A stretch of DNA of 64,000 nt from an uncultured Roseovarius sp. (GCF_947489715.1 NZ_CANLER010000003.1:367503-431502), one strand, 5' to 3'. Positions 38,946-48,429 are shown, numbered from the stretch's first letter. Notes: a model not told the origin generated them from the letters alone. Numbers and translations are program-made.

Positions 38946-38962
38946 ATGGTAGCGCTAACATA
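38946..38962 (-). promoter_or_regulatory. CceR/PckR-like LacI-family operator upstream of gap
   Basis: The minus strand reads TATGTTAGCGCTACCAT, a near-palindrome centred on TAGCGCTA and close to the TGTTAGCGCTAACA type bound by CceR/PckR, the LacI-family controller of Entner-Doudoroff and gluconeogenic genes in alphaproteobacteria. It is 49-65 nt before the gap start. That regulator gene is not in the window. Confidence 0.6.
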
Positions 38963-39005
38963 TTTTGATGAGTGAGGGAACATTGCATCTTTCAAGTGGG
39001 TCATT

Positions 39006-39932
39006 TCAGAGTTCTCTTGCCCAGGGAGGATTGGCCCCGGCGCGGGAGACTGTGACGGCGGCGGCCTTGGCGCCATGGGTCATTGCCTCTCGCAAAGTGT
39101 CTGGCGAAAGGCTGCGCAAGTCGGCTTTGCGCAACTGACCCATCTCGGAGAGTTTGGCCAGAACACCCGCATTGAAGGTGTCACCGGCCCCGACGGTGTC
39201 GCTGATTTCGACGATAGCCGCGGGTACCTGCACCTCGGCTCCATCCGGCAGAAAGCCCGTTGCACCGTCGCCTCCGCGGGTCAGAATGACAATGGCGGGA
39301 CCGGCCTTCAGCAAGATCTGGACCTTTTCGTTCATCGACAGCGGCGCAGGTTCGATCCAGTTCAGATCTTCGTCGGATAATTTGACGATATCCGTCTGCG
39401 CCAGCATACGTCCCAGCCGAGCGCGGTAACGGTCGATGCCGCGGATGAAATCGGGGCGAATGTTGGGGTCAAGCATCACCGCGCGCCCGTCCGCTTCGCG
39501 CGCCAGAAGGGTTGCATAGGCATCGGCGCAGGGTTCGCAGGCCAGGCTGATCCCACCGAAAAAGAGGGCGGACACGTCGGCGGGGATGGATGGCATGTCC
39601 TCTGACGCCAGCATGCGCCCTGCTGAATTATCGTCGTAAAAACTGTAGGTTGCGTGCCCGTCCACCAGTCGCACAAACGCCAGCGTCGTCGGGCGCTCCG
39701 ACAAGATGGCAAGCGTGGCGTCTACATGGCTTGCCGTCAGAACGTCGGTCAATTGCAGGCCGAACATGTCCGTCGACAAGCCGGTCAGAAGCCCGGTTCG
39801 AACACCCAGCCGCCCAAGCGCGATGGCGGTGTTGAACACGGCCCCGCCGGTATGCGGCACAAACCCCTCTTGCCCGCCAGCCACCGGGGTGGGGATCATG
39901 TCGATCAGGGCTTCGCCACAACACAGGATCAT
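39006..39932 (-). CDS. PfkB-family carbohydrate kinase (fructokinase)
   Basis: 308 residues. The N-terminal GEALIDMIP and GGAVFNTAIALGRLG and the C-terminal DTVGAGDTFNAGV (catalytic Asp) are the two PfkB signatures. Following mtlK by one base, it is expected to phosphorylate the fructose that mannitol oxidation yields, giving fructose 6-phosphate. It is the last gene of the smoE-smoK-mtlK operon. Confidence 0.9.
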   Translation of the reverse strand: MILCCGEALIDMIPTPVAGGQEGFVPHTGGAVFNTAIALGRLGVRTGLLTGLSTDMFGLQLTDVLTASHVDATLAILSERPTTLAFVRLVDGHATYSFYDDNSAGRMLASEDMPSIPADVSALFFGGISLACEPCADAYATLLAREADGRAVMLDPNIRPDFIRGIDRYRARLGRMLAQTDIVKLSDEDLNWIEPAPLSMNEKVQILLKAGPAIVILTRGGDGATGFLPDGAEVQVPAAIVEISDTVGAGDTFNAGVLAKLSEMGQLRKADLRSLSPDTLREAMTHGAKAAAVTVSRAGANPPWAREL

Positions 39933-39933
39933 C

Positions 39934-41436
39934 TCAGGCGGCCTCTCGGTTCAGATAATCACGCAGGACCGATCTCGGGTCGCCCACCCAAAGCGCCTCA
40001 ATCTGCCGGGCAAAAGACCGGGCGAACACTTCGTTCTGCCCCAGCGCGCCGAACACGTCCGCCAGCGCCAGAAATGCCCCGGGATTACGCCGCGTGTCCC
40101 GTGCTGCCTGTTGTAACGCCGATGCCCGTGGGTCATCCAGTTCTGCCGTGTCGGCACAGTAGCGGCACCAGAAAGCCGCTTCCAACGCCAGCCCGTCGAC
40201 AAGACGCCCCTTAGCAAGTGCGTCCGCAATCGTGGGCAGAACAAATTTGGGCTGTCGGTTTGATCCGTCCTGACACAGTCGGGCAATAGTGTCGCGCACT
40301 TCCGGGTTGGAAAATCGCTCGACACAGGTGGACAGATAGGCGTGATAATCGACGCCGGGAATGGGATCGAGAACCGGAATGACTTCGTCGCGCATAAGCT
40401 GCATCAACCATGCTGCGATATCGGCATCCGCCATCGCATCGTGCACGCAATCGAAACCTATCAGCGCCGCGGGATAGGAAATCGCGGCATGACCGGCGTT
40501 CAGAATACGCAGCTTCATGGTCTCGAAGGGCAAGATATTCTCGACGAATTGCACACCGACCCTTTCCAGGGCGGGACGGCCCAGCGGAAAATTGTCCTCC
40601 ATCACCCATTGACTGAATGGCTCGCACACAACCGGGGCGGCATCGTCGATGCCAAACTCTTCGGAGACCATGGCGCGTTTGCCGTCCGAAGTCGCGGGGG
40701 TGATCCTGTCAACCATCGAATTGGGAAAGGCAATGTTCGCGGCGACCCAGTCGCGCAGCTCGTCCGAGATGAGGGCTGCAAGCCCCTCCAGCGCCTGACG
40801 GGTGACATTCCCGTTTTCTGGGATGTTGTCGCAGGACAAGATGGCGGGCGGGGGGTGACCTATCGCCCAGCGCAGCTTGAGACCGGCAAGAAGGATGCCA
40901 AACACTGTTCGGGGCATTTCCATGTTTTCGGCGTCATGGCGTATGTCGGGATGCGCGGCGTCAAACTTGCCGGTGGCCGCGTCAATGAAATAACCGCCTT
41001 CGGTGATCGTCAGCGACACGATGCGGATCGCGGGATCGACGATGCGTTCGATGATCGCTTTCGCCTTTACAGGGCAGAAATCGACCATCGCGCCGGTTAC
41101 GCGGGCCTCGTATTTCTCGGGGCTTATCTCGACCACGGTGCTCAGCCAGTCTTGCTCTTTCAGAGCTGCGCGTCGGCCTGCGTCGAACGGCATGATCCCG
41201 GCACCTACAATAGCCCAGTCATAGTCCAGCCCGAGGTTGAACAACCGGTCCAGATAAACCGCCTGATGCGCCCGGTGGAAATTGCCCATGCCGATATGCA
41301 GGATGCCAGCTGACAGGTCAGTGCGAGCATAGGCCGGCACTGACACCCGACCAGACAGTTGCGAAAGCGACGAAAGCGCAAGTTTCTGTGTCATCTCAGC
41401 ATGCCTGATCGCTGAATTACCTATTTGTCGTGTCAT
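39934..41436 (-). CDS. mtlK: Mannitol 2-dehydrogenase (long-chain polyol dehydrogenase)
   Basis: 500 residues from ATG 41436, which overlaps the smoK stop as ATGA; an ATG at 41394 (MTQKLALSS) would give 486 residues, nearer to known MtlK proteins. Family motifs are [20 protein letters not shown] (cofactor binding), [15 protein letters not shown] and the catalytic-Lys region [18 protein letters not shown]. It oxidises D-mannitol to D-fructose with NAD, and often D-arabinitol and sorbitol. It follows the transporter genes and precedes the fructokinase. Confidence 0.93.
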   Translation of the reverse strand: MTRQIGNSAIRHAEMTQKLALSSLSQLSGRVSVPAYARTDLSAGILHIGMGNFHRAHQAVYLDRLFNLGLDYDWAIVGAGIMPFDAGRRAALKEQDWLSTVVEISPEKYEARVTGAMVDFCPVKAKAIIERIVDPAIRIVSLTITEGGYFIDAATGKFDAAHPDIRHDAENMEMPRTVFGILLAGLKLRWAIGHPPPAILSCDNIPENGNVTRQALEGLAALISDELRDWVAANIAFPNSMVDRITPATSDGKRAMVSEEFGIDDAAPVVCEPFSQWVMEDNFPLGRPALERVGVQFVENILPFETMKLRILNAGHAAISYPAALIGFDCVHDAMADADIAAWLMQLMRDEVIPVLDPIPGVDYHAYLSTCVERFSNPEVRDTIARLCQDGSNRQPKFVLPTIADALAKGRLVDGLALEAAFWCRYCADTAELDDPRASALQQAARDTRRNPGAFLALADVFGALGQNEVFARSFARQIEALWVGDPRSVLRDYLNREAA

Positions 41437-42437
41437 TCGATCCGCAGACACTGTGCATCGAACTTGTGAATCTGATCTTTGCGCGGTGTCATGTGGATGA
41501 CATCACCGTGTCGCAGATTGACCTCGCCTGGCGCGCGCACAGTCATGGTCTCTGCCATCCCGGTGCCGTGAACATGAAAAAACGTGTCCGACCCTAGGTG
41601 CTCGGCCACACCGACGGTTCCTTTCCACTGACCTTCGGTATCCGAAACATCGATATGCTCCGGCCGAATGCCGATGGTGTGGGCATTAAATTTGGCGGCT
41701 TCGTCCCCTTCGATGAAGTTCATCTTGGGCGACCCGATGAAACCGGCAACAAACTTGTTGCGCGGCGCGCGGTAGAGCTCCAGCGGACTACCAACCTGCT
41801 CGATCACACCAGCCTGCAACACGACGATCTTGTCGGCCATGGTCATGGCTTCAACCTGATCGTGGGTGACGTAGATCATCGTGGTTTGGAGCCGCTCATG
41901 CAGTTCGCTGATTTCCAGCCGCATACCTACCCGCAACGCTGCGTCGAGGTTTGACAGTGGTTCGTCAAAGAGGAAAGCCGCCGGTTCTCGGACAATGGCA
42001 CGGCCAATAGCGACCCGCTGACGCTGACCACCCGAAAGCTGCCCCGGACGGCGGTCCAGGTAATCGCTGAGGTTCAGCGCAATTGCCGCCGCTTCGATCC
42101 GCCGGTTCTGCTCATCTTCCGGCACATTCGCCATCTTCATCGGAAACGCGATGTTCTTGCGCACCGACATATGCGGATAGAGCGCGTAGGACTGGAACAC
42201 CATCGCCAGCCCCCGCTTGGCGGGTGGCACGTGCGTGGCGTCATTACCATCAATGCGGATATGCCCACCAGAGCTGTCTTCAAGCCCCGCAATCAGGCGC
42301 AAAAGGGTGGATTTACCGCAACCCGACGGGCCGACGAACACGGTGAATTCTCCGTCCTCAATGGTAAGGTCCAATGGGGGGATAACCTCGACATCGCCGA
42401 AACTCTTGGAGACTTTGTCCAGTGTGATACGTCCCAT
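41433..42437 (-). CDS. smoK: Sorbitol/mannitol ABC transporter ATPase
   Basis: 334 residues of the MalK/UgpC group. Walker A is [10 protein letters not shown], signature [16 protein letters not shown], Walker [15 protein letters not shown], and the C-terminal third is the regulatory TOBE domain ([14 protein letters not shown]). It powers the SmoFG channel. It lies 12 nt after smoG and overlaps mtlK by 4 nt. Confidence 0.93.
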   Translation of the reverse strand: MGRITLDKVSKSFGDVEVIPPLDLTIEDGEFTVFVGPSGCGKSTLLRLIAGLEDSSGGHIRIDGNDATHVPPAKRGLAMVFQSYALYPHMSVRKNIAFPMKMANVPEDEQNRRIEAAAIALNLSDYLDRRPGQLSGGQRQRVAIGRAIVREPAAFLFDEPLSNLDAALRVGMRLEISELHERLQTTMIYVTHDQVEAMTMADKIVVLQAGVIEQVGSPLELYRAPRNKFVAGFIGSPKMNFIEGDEAAKFNAHTIGIRPEHIDVSDTEGQWKGTVGVAEHLGSDTFFHVHGTGMAETMTVRAPGEVNLRHGDVIHMTPRKDQIHKFDAQCLRIE

Positions 42438-42449
42438 GTTTTCGTCTCC

Positions 42450-43280
42450 TTATTTCACGGCGCCGAAGGTCAGGCCGCTGACAAGTTGTTTCTGGCTGAA
42501 CCAGCCGAGGATGAGGATTGGCGCGATCGCCATTGTCGAGGCCGCGCTGAGCTTGGCATAAAACAGACCCTCGGGGCTGGAATAGCTGGCGATGAAGGCC
42601 GTGAGCGGGGCGGCCTTGGCCGCGGTCAGGTTGAGAGTCCAGAACGCCTCGTTCCACGCGAGGATGAAGTTCAGCAGCAGCGTGGAGGCGATGCCGGGAA
42701 TGGCCATCGGCGTGAGCACATAAAGGATCTCTTCCTTCAAACTCGCCCCGTCCATCCGCGCGGCTTCGAGAATTTCGCCGGGAATCTCCTTGAAATAGGT
42801 GTAGAGCATCCAGACGATGATCGGCAGGTTCATCAGCATCAACACGATCACCAGCCCGGTCCGCGTGTCCAGCAGGCCCATCTTGATAAAGATCAGGTAG
42901 ATCGGATAGAGCACGCCCACCGCCGGAAGCATCTTGGTGCTAAGCATCCACAGCAGGATGTCCTTGGTTCGTTTCGAGGGCACGAAAGCCATCGACCAAG
43001 CCGCCGGGACTGCGATGATGATGCCCAATAGGGTGGACCCACCCGCGATGATGACGGAATTCCACAGGAACCGCATGTAATCCGACCGCTCCATGACCGT
43101 GGAATAGTTTTCCAGCGTCCAGTCGAACGCCAGGAAGACCGGTGGATCGGCGATGGCGGTGGCCTCAGTCTTGAAGCTGGTCAGGACCGTCCAGAGGATC
43201 GGGAAGAAGATCAGCATACCCACGGTCCATGCGGCGGCGGTGTTGATGATCTTGCGTTGTGTTGTCACTGAGCGAGCCAT
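42450..43280 (-). CDS. smoG: Sorbitol/mannitol ABC transporter permease
   Basis: 276 residues with six membrane helices and the MalG-type EAA loop (EAARMDGASLKEEILYVLTP), which contacts the ATPase. It starts with MARSVTTQRK, 10 nt after smoF. Assignment to polyols rests on the operon with mtlK. Confidence 0.92.
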   Translation of the reverse strand: MARSVTTQRKIINTAAAWTVGMLIFFPILWTVLTSFKTEATAIADPPVFLAFDWTLENYSTVMERSDYMRFLWNSVIIAGGSTLLGIIIAVPAAWSMAFVPSKRTKDILLWMLSTKMLPAVGVLYPIYLIFIKMGLLDTRTGLVIVLMLMNLPIIVWMLYTYFKEIPGEILEAARMDGASLKEEILYVLTPMAIPGIASTLLLNFILAWNEAFWTLNLTAAKAAPLTAFIASYSSPEGLFYAKLSAASTMAIAPILILGWFSQKQLVSGLTFGAVK

Positions 43281-43290
43281 GATGTTCTCC

Positions 43291-44157
43291 TCACGCGTCC
43301 AGGTTCTTGCCGACCATGCGCATCAGGAAGATGGCAACGATATTGGCAAGGATGATGGCATAGACACCGCCGGCAGACCCAAGCCCGACATTCTGGCTTT
43401 CCAGTACACGCTGATAAATCAGGTAGGTCAGCGTCTTGGTGCCGAAGCTGCCTTGAGTGGTCACGAAAATCTCGGCGAAGATCGCCAGCAGAAAGATCGT
43501 CTGGATCAGCACCACGACGGTGATGGCGCGGCCCAGATGCGGCAGGGTGATATAGGCAAAACGCTTGACGGGTGGGGCGCCGTCCATTTCGGCGGCTTCC
43601 AGCTGTTCACTGTCAAGCGATTGGATCGCGGTCAACAGGATCAGCGTTGCGAACGGCAGCCATTGCCACGAGACGATCATGACGATGGATTGCAGTGACG
43701 CCTGACTGAGCCATTCCACGGGTGCCGCGCCGAAGAACTTCCAAAGGTGCGCGAAAAGCCCATTCACAGGGTCCATGAACATGTTCTTCCACACCAGCGC
43801 CGAAACGGTCGGCATGACGAAGAAGGGTGCAATCACCAGGATGCGGACCACGCCCTGACCCCACATGGGTTGATTCAGGAGAATGGCTAACAAAACACCG
43901 AATATGACAGTAATGATCAAAACCCCACCGACAACGATCAGCGTTGCCGAGACCGAAGGCCAGAAGGCGCTGGAGGTCACGAAACGGATGTAATTGTCGA
44001 ACCCCACCCATCCCAGATCACCGCCGCGCAGGGGGATATATTTCTTGAACGAGAAGAGGAGGGTCATGATCAGCGGAACGAGCATCCAGCCCAAGAGGAG
44101 AACAACCGCCGGCGCCATCATCAGGCGTGCCGCAGATCGGGAATGCTGAGTAGCCAT
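43291..44157 (-). CDS. smoF: Sorbitol/mannitol ABC transporter permease
   Basis: 288 residues, MalF-type, with six helices and the EAA loop (EAAEMDGAPPVKRFAYITLP). The partner of smoG. It is 116 nt after the binding protein gene, and this gap contains a GC-rich hairpin that may reduce readthrough. Confidence 0.92.
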   Translation of the reverse strand: MATQHSRSAARLMMAPAVVLLLGWMLVPLIMTLLFSFKKYIPLRGGDLGWVGFDNYIRFVTSSAFWPSVSATLIVVGGVLIITVIFGVLLAILLNQPMWGQGVVRILVIAPFFVMPTVSALVWKNMFMDPVNGLFAHLWKFFGAAPVEWLSQASLQSIVMIVSWQWLPFATLILLTAIQSLDSEQLEAAEMDGAPPVKRFAYITLPHLGRAITVVVLIQTIFLLAIFAEIFVTTQGSFGTKTLTYLIYQRVLESQNVGLGSAGGVYAIILANIVAIFLMRMVGKNLDA

Positions 44158-44233
44158 GGGTCATCTCCCCTGTTGACTGCCGCGAAGGGCTGTCTGAAGC
44201 AAACGTGGGTTTTACGAGGGTAGTCTAACCGAA

Positions 44234-44256
44234 GGGCGGCACGGCTTGCGCCGCCC
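44234..44256 (-). terminator. Intercistronic hairpin between smoE and smoF
   Basis: GGGCGGC (44234-44240) pairs with GCCGCCC (44250-44256) over a 9-nt loop, without a T-run. Such hairpins often protect or attenuate transcripts so that the binding protein is made in excess of the permease. Confidence 0.5.
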
Positions 44257-44273
44257 CCGGGGAAAGCGCGCGC

Positions 44274-45584
44274 TTAGTAGCCCGCAGCTTCCATTTCATC
44301 CGCAGTCAGAGCCTGCGCCTTTTCCAGCGCTTCCTCGACCGATTGCTGTCCGGCTAGAGCGGCCGAGATTTCCTGACCAACCTGCGTCGCGATACCTGCG
44401 AATTCCGGAATAGCCACGAACTGCACGCCGGTATAGGGCACGGGCTTGATCGAAGGATTGGTCGGATCGGCTGCATTGATCGACCCCAATGTCATTTCCG
44501 CAAAAGGGGCCGCTGCTTTGTATTCGGCGTTTTCGTACAATGATGTACGCGTTCCCGGAGGTACGTTGGCCCAGCCCTCTTTCGAAGCAACCAGCGCAGT
44601 GTATTCCTTGGAGGTTGCCCATTGGATGAACTTTTTGGCCGCGTCAGTGGCATCAGACCCGGCAGGGATTGCCAGCGACCACGCCCAGAGCCAGTTGCCC
44701 CGGCGGCCCAGCCCGTTATCGGGGGCCAGCGCGAAACCGACCTTGTCGGCGACAGTTGAGTCGTTGGGATTGGTCACAAAGGACGCGGCTACCGTGGCGT
44801 CGATCCACATCCCGCACTTGCCCTGCTGGAACAGCGACAGGTTTTCGTTGAAGCCGTTGGTCGATGCACCCGGCGGGCCGTAATTGTTCATCAAGTCCAT
44901 GTAGAAGTTGACGGCGGTTGTCCATTCCTCGCCATTCAGCTCAGGCTGCCAGTTCTCATCGAACCAGCGGGCACCGAAGGAGTTGGACATGGCCGTCAGA
45001 AACGCCATGTTTTCGCCCCAGCCGGCCTTGCCGCGCAGGCAGATACCGTAAATCTCGTTCTCTTTGTCGGTCATACCAGCCGCGGCTTCCTTGATGAAGT
45101 CCCAGGTGGGTGCCTCGGGCATTTCCAGCCCCGCCTTTTCCATCAGATCAGTGCGGTACATCACCATTGAGCTTTCGCCATAGAACGGGGCGGCGTAAAG
45201 CTCACCGTCGACAGTCAGGCCATCGCGGATCGCGGGCAGAAGGTCATCGGCGTCCCACTCGGCGGGCATGTCGTTCAGGGAGACCAGCCAACCCTGATTG
45301 CCCCAGATTGGCACCTCGTAGGTGCCGATGGTCATGACATCGAAGGATCCGCCCTTGGCGGCGATGTCCTGGGTGACGCGCTGGCGCAATACGTTTTCTT
45401 CCAGAGTCACCCATTCCAGCGTGACGTCGGGATTCTGGGCCGTAAATTCATCGGCCAGCCCCTGCATGCGGATCATGTCCCCGTTGTTCACGGTTGCGAT
45501 GGTGACGGTGGTTTCGGCAAACGCGCCACCCGCGGTGACCATTGCCAAAACCGATGCGGCGCAGAGTGATCTGATCGGAGACAT
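44274..45584 (-). CDS. smoE: Sorbitol/mannitol-binding periplasmic protein
   Basis: 436 residues. A Sec signal peptide (residues 1-23, ending GGAFA) is followed by a family 1 sugar-binding fold, with TIATVNNGDMIRMQGLADEF at the mature N-terminus and MWIDATVAASFV in the middle. It captures the polyol for SmoFGK. The first gene of the operon, it lies under a promoter with a LacI-type palindrome. The Shine-Dalgarno GGGAGGAAAC is good. Confidence 0.92.
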   Translation of the reverse strand: MSPIRSLCAASVLAMVTAGGAFAETTVTIATVNNGDMIRMQGLADEFTAQNPDVTLEWVTLEENVLRQRVTQDIAAKGGSFDVMTIGTYEVPIWGNQGWLVSLNDMPAEWDADDLLPAIRDGLTVDGELYAAPFYGESSMVMYRTDLMEKAGLEMPEAPTWDFIKEAAAGMTDKENEIYGICLRGKAGWGENMAFLTAMSNSFGARWFDENWQPELNGEEWTTAVNFYMDLMNNYGPPGASTNGFNENLSLFQQGKCGMWIDATVAASFVTNPNDSTVADKVGFALAPDNGLGRRGNWLWAWSLAIPAGSDATDAAKKFIQWATSKEYTALVASKEGWANVPPGTRTSLYENAEYKAAAPFAEMTLGSINAADPTNPSIKPVPYTGVQFVAIPEFAGIATQVGQEISAALAGQQSVEEALEKAQALTADEMEAAGY

Positions 45585-45618
45585 CTGTTTCCTCCCTGAA
45601 AGCTTGATGTTGCGAAGG

Positions 45619-45648
45619 ATGATAGCTTTTCAGATGACGCGAAGTCAA
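45619..45648 (-). promoter_or_regulatory. Putative promoter of the smoE operon
   Basis: On the minus strand TTGACT (45648-45643) and TATCAT (45624-45619) are 18 nt apart, 34-64 nt before smoE. The operator palindrome at 45656-45669 lies just upstream of the -35 hexamer. Confidence 0.45.
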
Positions 45649-45655
45649 TTTATAA

Positions 45656-45669
45656 TTGACGCGCGTAAA
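45656..45669. promoter_or_regulatory. Operator of the polyol LacI-family regulator (smoE side)
   Basis: TTGACGCGCGTAAA, a 12-of-14 palindrome followed by AATTTA. The same core plus AATTTA recurs before the regulator gene (46758-46771). Confidence 0.6.
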
Positions 45670-45701
45670 ATTTATTAAAACTATTGTTTTTTACTAAAAG
45701 C

Positions 45702-46733
45702 TTAGGCAGAGTCGCGCATCACCAATTTACCCTCGAACAGCGTCTCCTCCCGCGTCGGGGGCGGGTCTTCCGACTCAATGATTCGAAAAAGCGTGCTAAC
45801 GGCCCGTTTGGCGATGGCGCTGTAGTCTTGCGCAATCGTCGTTAACGGCGGGCATGTGTAGCGCGAGAAGGGATGGTCATCATGCCCGGCAATCCGCAGG
45901 CTGCAATCACTGTCTAAACCGACCCGAATTCCCAGACCATACGCCGCCGACAACATCCCGATGGCAAGGCGGTCGTTGCTGCACAATACGGTATTCGTCG
46001 GAAACACCTTTCGGGCCAGCATCTCTCCTCCTTGGACGCTACCAACTTCCTCAAAGTTCCATCCTTCGCCCTCGGCCTGGAATATGTGCGCCGGAAAACC
46101 GTGCCGCTCCATGCTTTCTTGATAGGCTTGCTGCCGCTTGTTCGCATTCGGATTTGAGGGTGTCTTCATTTCAAAGAAACAAGGCGGTTCCCCGCTGCGG
46201 CAGAGGTATTCCACGATCAACCCGACGCTTTGAAAATTGTCCGTGCCGATAAAGGCTTCACCGGTTTCACTGATATTGGCATCGAACAGAACCAGCGGCA
46301 CTTCCTGACTGAATTTCTGGATAACACTCCGATCTGATGCGCGCCCAAAGGGTGCCAGCAGCACGCCCGCTGGTTTAAGTGACCGCAACGACTCAAGGTT
46401 TTCTTTCTCAAGCTCCGGGTCGCCATGCGAACTTAGTAGAATGGGGCTGTAGCCGGCGCTGATGCAGGCCATTTCCACGGCCCGGCCAATCTCGGTAAAG
46501 AATGGATCCGCGAGATACGGCACGACGATCCCGATATTCTTGGTCGTTCGCCGGTTCTGGTTCATGGCATAGACGTTCGGGCGGTAATCGTGCTGGTCCA
46601 GCGCCTTTTCGATCCGCATTCTGGTGGATTGACGGACGCTCTCTGGATTGTTGAAATATTTTGAAAGGGTCGGGCGCGAAATACCGCTGACTGACGCAAA
46701 CTCTTCCATGTTTCGAATTTTGCGTTGTACCAT
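45702..46733 (-). CDS. LacI-family transcriptional regulator of the polyol operon
   Basis: 343 residues. The HTH (about residues 3-60) contains MEEFASVSGISRPTLSKYFNNPESV; the remainder is the periplasmic-binding-like effector domain (NIGIVVPYLADPFFTEIGRAVEMA and later DDHPFSRYTCPPLTTIAQD). The sequence PTLSKYFN replaces the usual TVSRVLN, so operator choice may be special. ATG 46733 is the start that opens the HTH; the frame continues upstream but with no domain sense. The gene is directly upstream of smoE on the same strand, with matching palindromes before both, implying autoregulation and control of smo/mtl. Confidence 0.9.
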   Translation of the reverse strand: MVQRKIRNMEEFASVSGISRPTLSKYFNNPESVRQSTRMRIEKALDQHDYRPNVYAMNQNRRTTKNIGIVVPYLADPFFTEIGRAVEMACISAGYSPILLSSHGDPELEKENLESLRSLKPAGVLLAPFGRASDRSVIQKFSQEVPLVLFDANISETGEAFIGTDNFQSVGLIVEYLCRSGEPPCFFEMKTPSNPNANKRQQAYQESMERHGFPAHIFQAEGEGWNFEEVGSVQGGEMLARKVFPTNTVLCSNDRLAIGMLSAAYGLGIRVGLDSDCSLRIAGHDDHPFSRYTCPPLTTIAQDYSAIAKRAVSTLFRIIESEDPPPTREETLFEGKLVMRDSA

Positions 46734-46757
46734 CCGTCCGCCTCGCAAGGTTAAATC

Positions 46758-46771
46758 GTTACGCGCGTAAA
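46758..46771. promoter_or_regulatory. Operator of the LacI-family regulator (autoregulatory side)
   Basis: GTTACGCGCGTAAA contains the perfect 12-bp palindrome TTACGCGCGTAA (46759-46770) and is followed by ATTTAAT, as at the smoE side. It lies 25-38 nt before the regulator start. Confidence 0.65.
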
Positions 46772-47384
46772 ATTTAATCTTCACATACTTGCTGACCCGA
46801 TCGGAGGTCAAGTCCGCAGACCCAATGAGCAGATATCTGAATTGGCAACAGGTCCAGGCAGTGTCAGCGATAAAACGCATCACCGGCGGTGAATAACAAA
46901 GGTCCACATCTCAAAAAATGAGACAGTGTGCAGCGAAGGATGGATTGAAATCTGCTGGCATTGATGCGGCTGAATGATTGCTGCGGAGGAGATTTGCCGA
47001 GCCGCCCAATGCCAGCTGCGACGGATACGAGCGCCAATTTGCACTTTCTGCACTGGCGTCCTTGGCAATCGCACAGATCTGCGTGGTCCCGCTCCTCAAT
47101 TGTTGGACCAAATCGCAGGCAAGAGTCAGTCGGCGTGATTGAACGACGGGTCTAGGGAAATCACCTGCGTCGCCGAAACGACGTTGCTGCAGGTGTGTCA
47201 GCTTTATGCGCAAGCACTGGCCGCAGCTGCACAAGTCCAGTTTGTCCGCAGAGCAAGTCTCAACACTCAGTTGGTAAACCGGCCGCTTTGTTTGCGCGTC
47301 CGGTTTTATCGATCCGATACCGACGAAATACAGACTAAATACCGACGTGAAACAGCCTGCCGATTTGCCTTGTTAACCAGGACT

Positions 47385-47405
47385 GTCGCCCCTGATCGGG
47401 GCGAC
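47385..47405 (-). terminator. Hairpin after mcl1
   Basis: A perfect 8-bp stem GTCGCCCC/GGGGCGAC with a 5-nt loop, 5 nt past the mcl1 stop. There is no T-run, so it may be a weak terminator or a stabiliser. Confidence 0.55.
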
Positions 47406-47409
47406 CCTG

Positions 47410-48366
47410 TCAGTTTGCGATCATCTCGGCCTGTTTCACGATCACCTCGGCCTGTTTGATGCTGGCGATATCAACCAGACGACCCTTGTAGACGGTCGCC
47501 CCTTCGCCCTTGGCCTTGGCCTCTTCCATTGCCGCCAGAATTTCGCGGGCTTCCTGCACGGCCTCGTCTGAGGGGGTGAAGACCTCGTTGGCCAGTGCGA
47601 TCTGCTTGGGGTGGATCGCCCATTTACCGACCATGCCCAGTGTCGCCACCCGCCGCGCCTGCGCGCGGAACCCGTCATCGTCGCTGAAATCGCCAAACGG
47701 CCCGTCGACCGGCAGCAGCCCGTGGGTCCGGCACGCCGCGACGATTTTCGCCGTCGCCCAGTGCCACGGGTCGGGCCAGTAGCTTTGCCCCTCATGCAAC
47801 ATGTAGTAATTCGCCTGCGTGCCGCCGATACCGGTTGTCGCCATGCCCATCGACGCCGCGAAATCGGCCGCGCCCAGGCTCAGCGCCTGCATGCGCGGGC
47901 TGGCGGCGGCGATCTCTTCGACATGACAGATGCCCGCCGAGGTTTCGATGATCGCCTCGAAGCTGATTTTCTTCTGGCGGCCCTTCGCGGTCTCGATCGA
48001 GGTGACAAGCGCGTCAACCGCATAGATGTCAGCGGCACAGCCGGCCTTGGGGATCATGATCTGATCCAGCCGGTCACCGGCCTGTTCCAGCAGGTCAACC
48101 ACATCCTTGTACCACCAGCCGGTATCCAGCCCGTTGATCCGTACGCTGAGGTATTTGTTGCCCCAATCGACCGAGTTGATCGCCTCGATCGTCTGGCGGC
48201 GTGCCAGATCCTTGTCGGTCGGCGCCACCGAATCCTCAAGGTCAATATTGATCACATCCGCTGCTGACGCCGCCATCTTCTCGAACAGTTTGGCGTTCGA
48301 CCCCGGACCGAAAAGCTGACAACGGTTCGGACGGGCGGGGGCGGGCGGTTGCAGGCGAAAGCTCAT
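47410..48366 (-). CDS. mcl1: L-malyl-CoA/beta-methylmalyl-CoA lyase
   Basis: 318 residues of the CitE/HpcH lyase group. The motifs are LFGPGSNAKLFEKMAASAAD near the N-terminus, INIDLEDSVAP (metal-binding Asp-Glu pair), IMIPKAGCAAD, FEAIIETSAG and KWAIHPKQI. In the ethylmalonyl-CoA pathway Mcl1 cleaves beta-methylmalyl-CoA to glyoxylate and propionyl-CoA and forms or cleaves L-malyl-CoA. ATG 48366 is the right start; the upstream open frame is not family-like. It is divergent from an MFS gene, with a dyad in the shared promoter. Confidence 0.9.
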   Translation of the reverse strand: MSFRLQPPAPARPNRCQLFGPGSNAKLFEKMAASAADVINIDLEDSVAPTDKDLARRQTIEAINSVDWGNKYLSVRINGLDTGWWYKDVVDLLEQAGDRLDQIMIPKAGCAADIYAVDALVTSIETAKGRQKKISFEAIIETSAGICHVEEIAAASPRMQALSLGAADFAASMGMATTGIGGTQANYYMLHEGQSYWPDPWHWATAKIVAACRTHGLLPVDGPFGDFSDDDGFRAQARRVATLGMVGKWAIHPKQIALANEVFTPSDEAVQEAREILAAMEEAKAKGEGATVYKGRLVDIASIKQAEVIVKQAEMIAN

Positions 48367-48391
48367 GATGATCGGTCCCTTCGGTAACGAT

Positions 48392-48429
48392 ATTGCGTTT
48401 GTTTTCGCGCAATCGGTATTAAATTGCGC
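48392..48429. promoter_or_regulatory. ATTGCGC dyad and half-site between mcl1 and the MFS gene
   Basis: A perfect dyad GCGCAAT (48407-48413) and ATTGCGC (48423-48429) spaced by 9 nt, with a further ATTGCG at 48392-48397. It lies 26-63 nt before the mcl1 start and is a candidate operator; the regulator is unknown. Confidence 0.45.

Larger units (their letters stand above)
46734..47409. other. Long intergenic stretch
   Basis: 676 nt. It begins with the regulator promoter and operator (46758-46771) and ends with the mcl1 hairpin (47385-47405). At 47162-47195 a nested hairpin is seen (CACCTGC...GCAGGTG enclosing GTCG...CGAC). Open frames on either strand, up to 107 codons, show no domain or translation signals. 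No gene is supported; a small RNA is possible but unproven. Confidence 0.45.

Noticed and set aside
46911..47234. 107-codon minus-strand frame between the LacI gene and mcl1
   Set aside because: No domain or ribosome-binding site; composition not protein-like.
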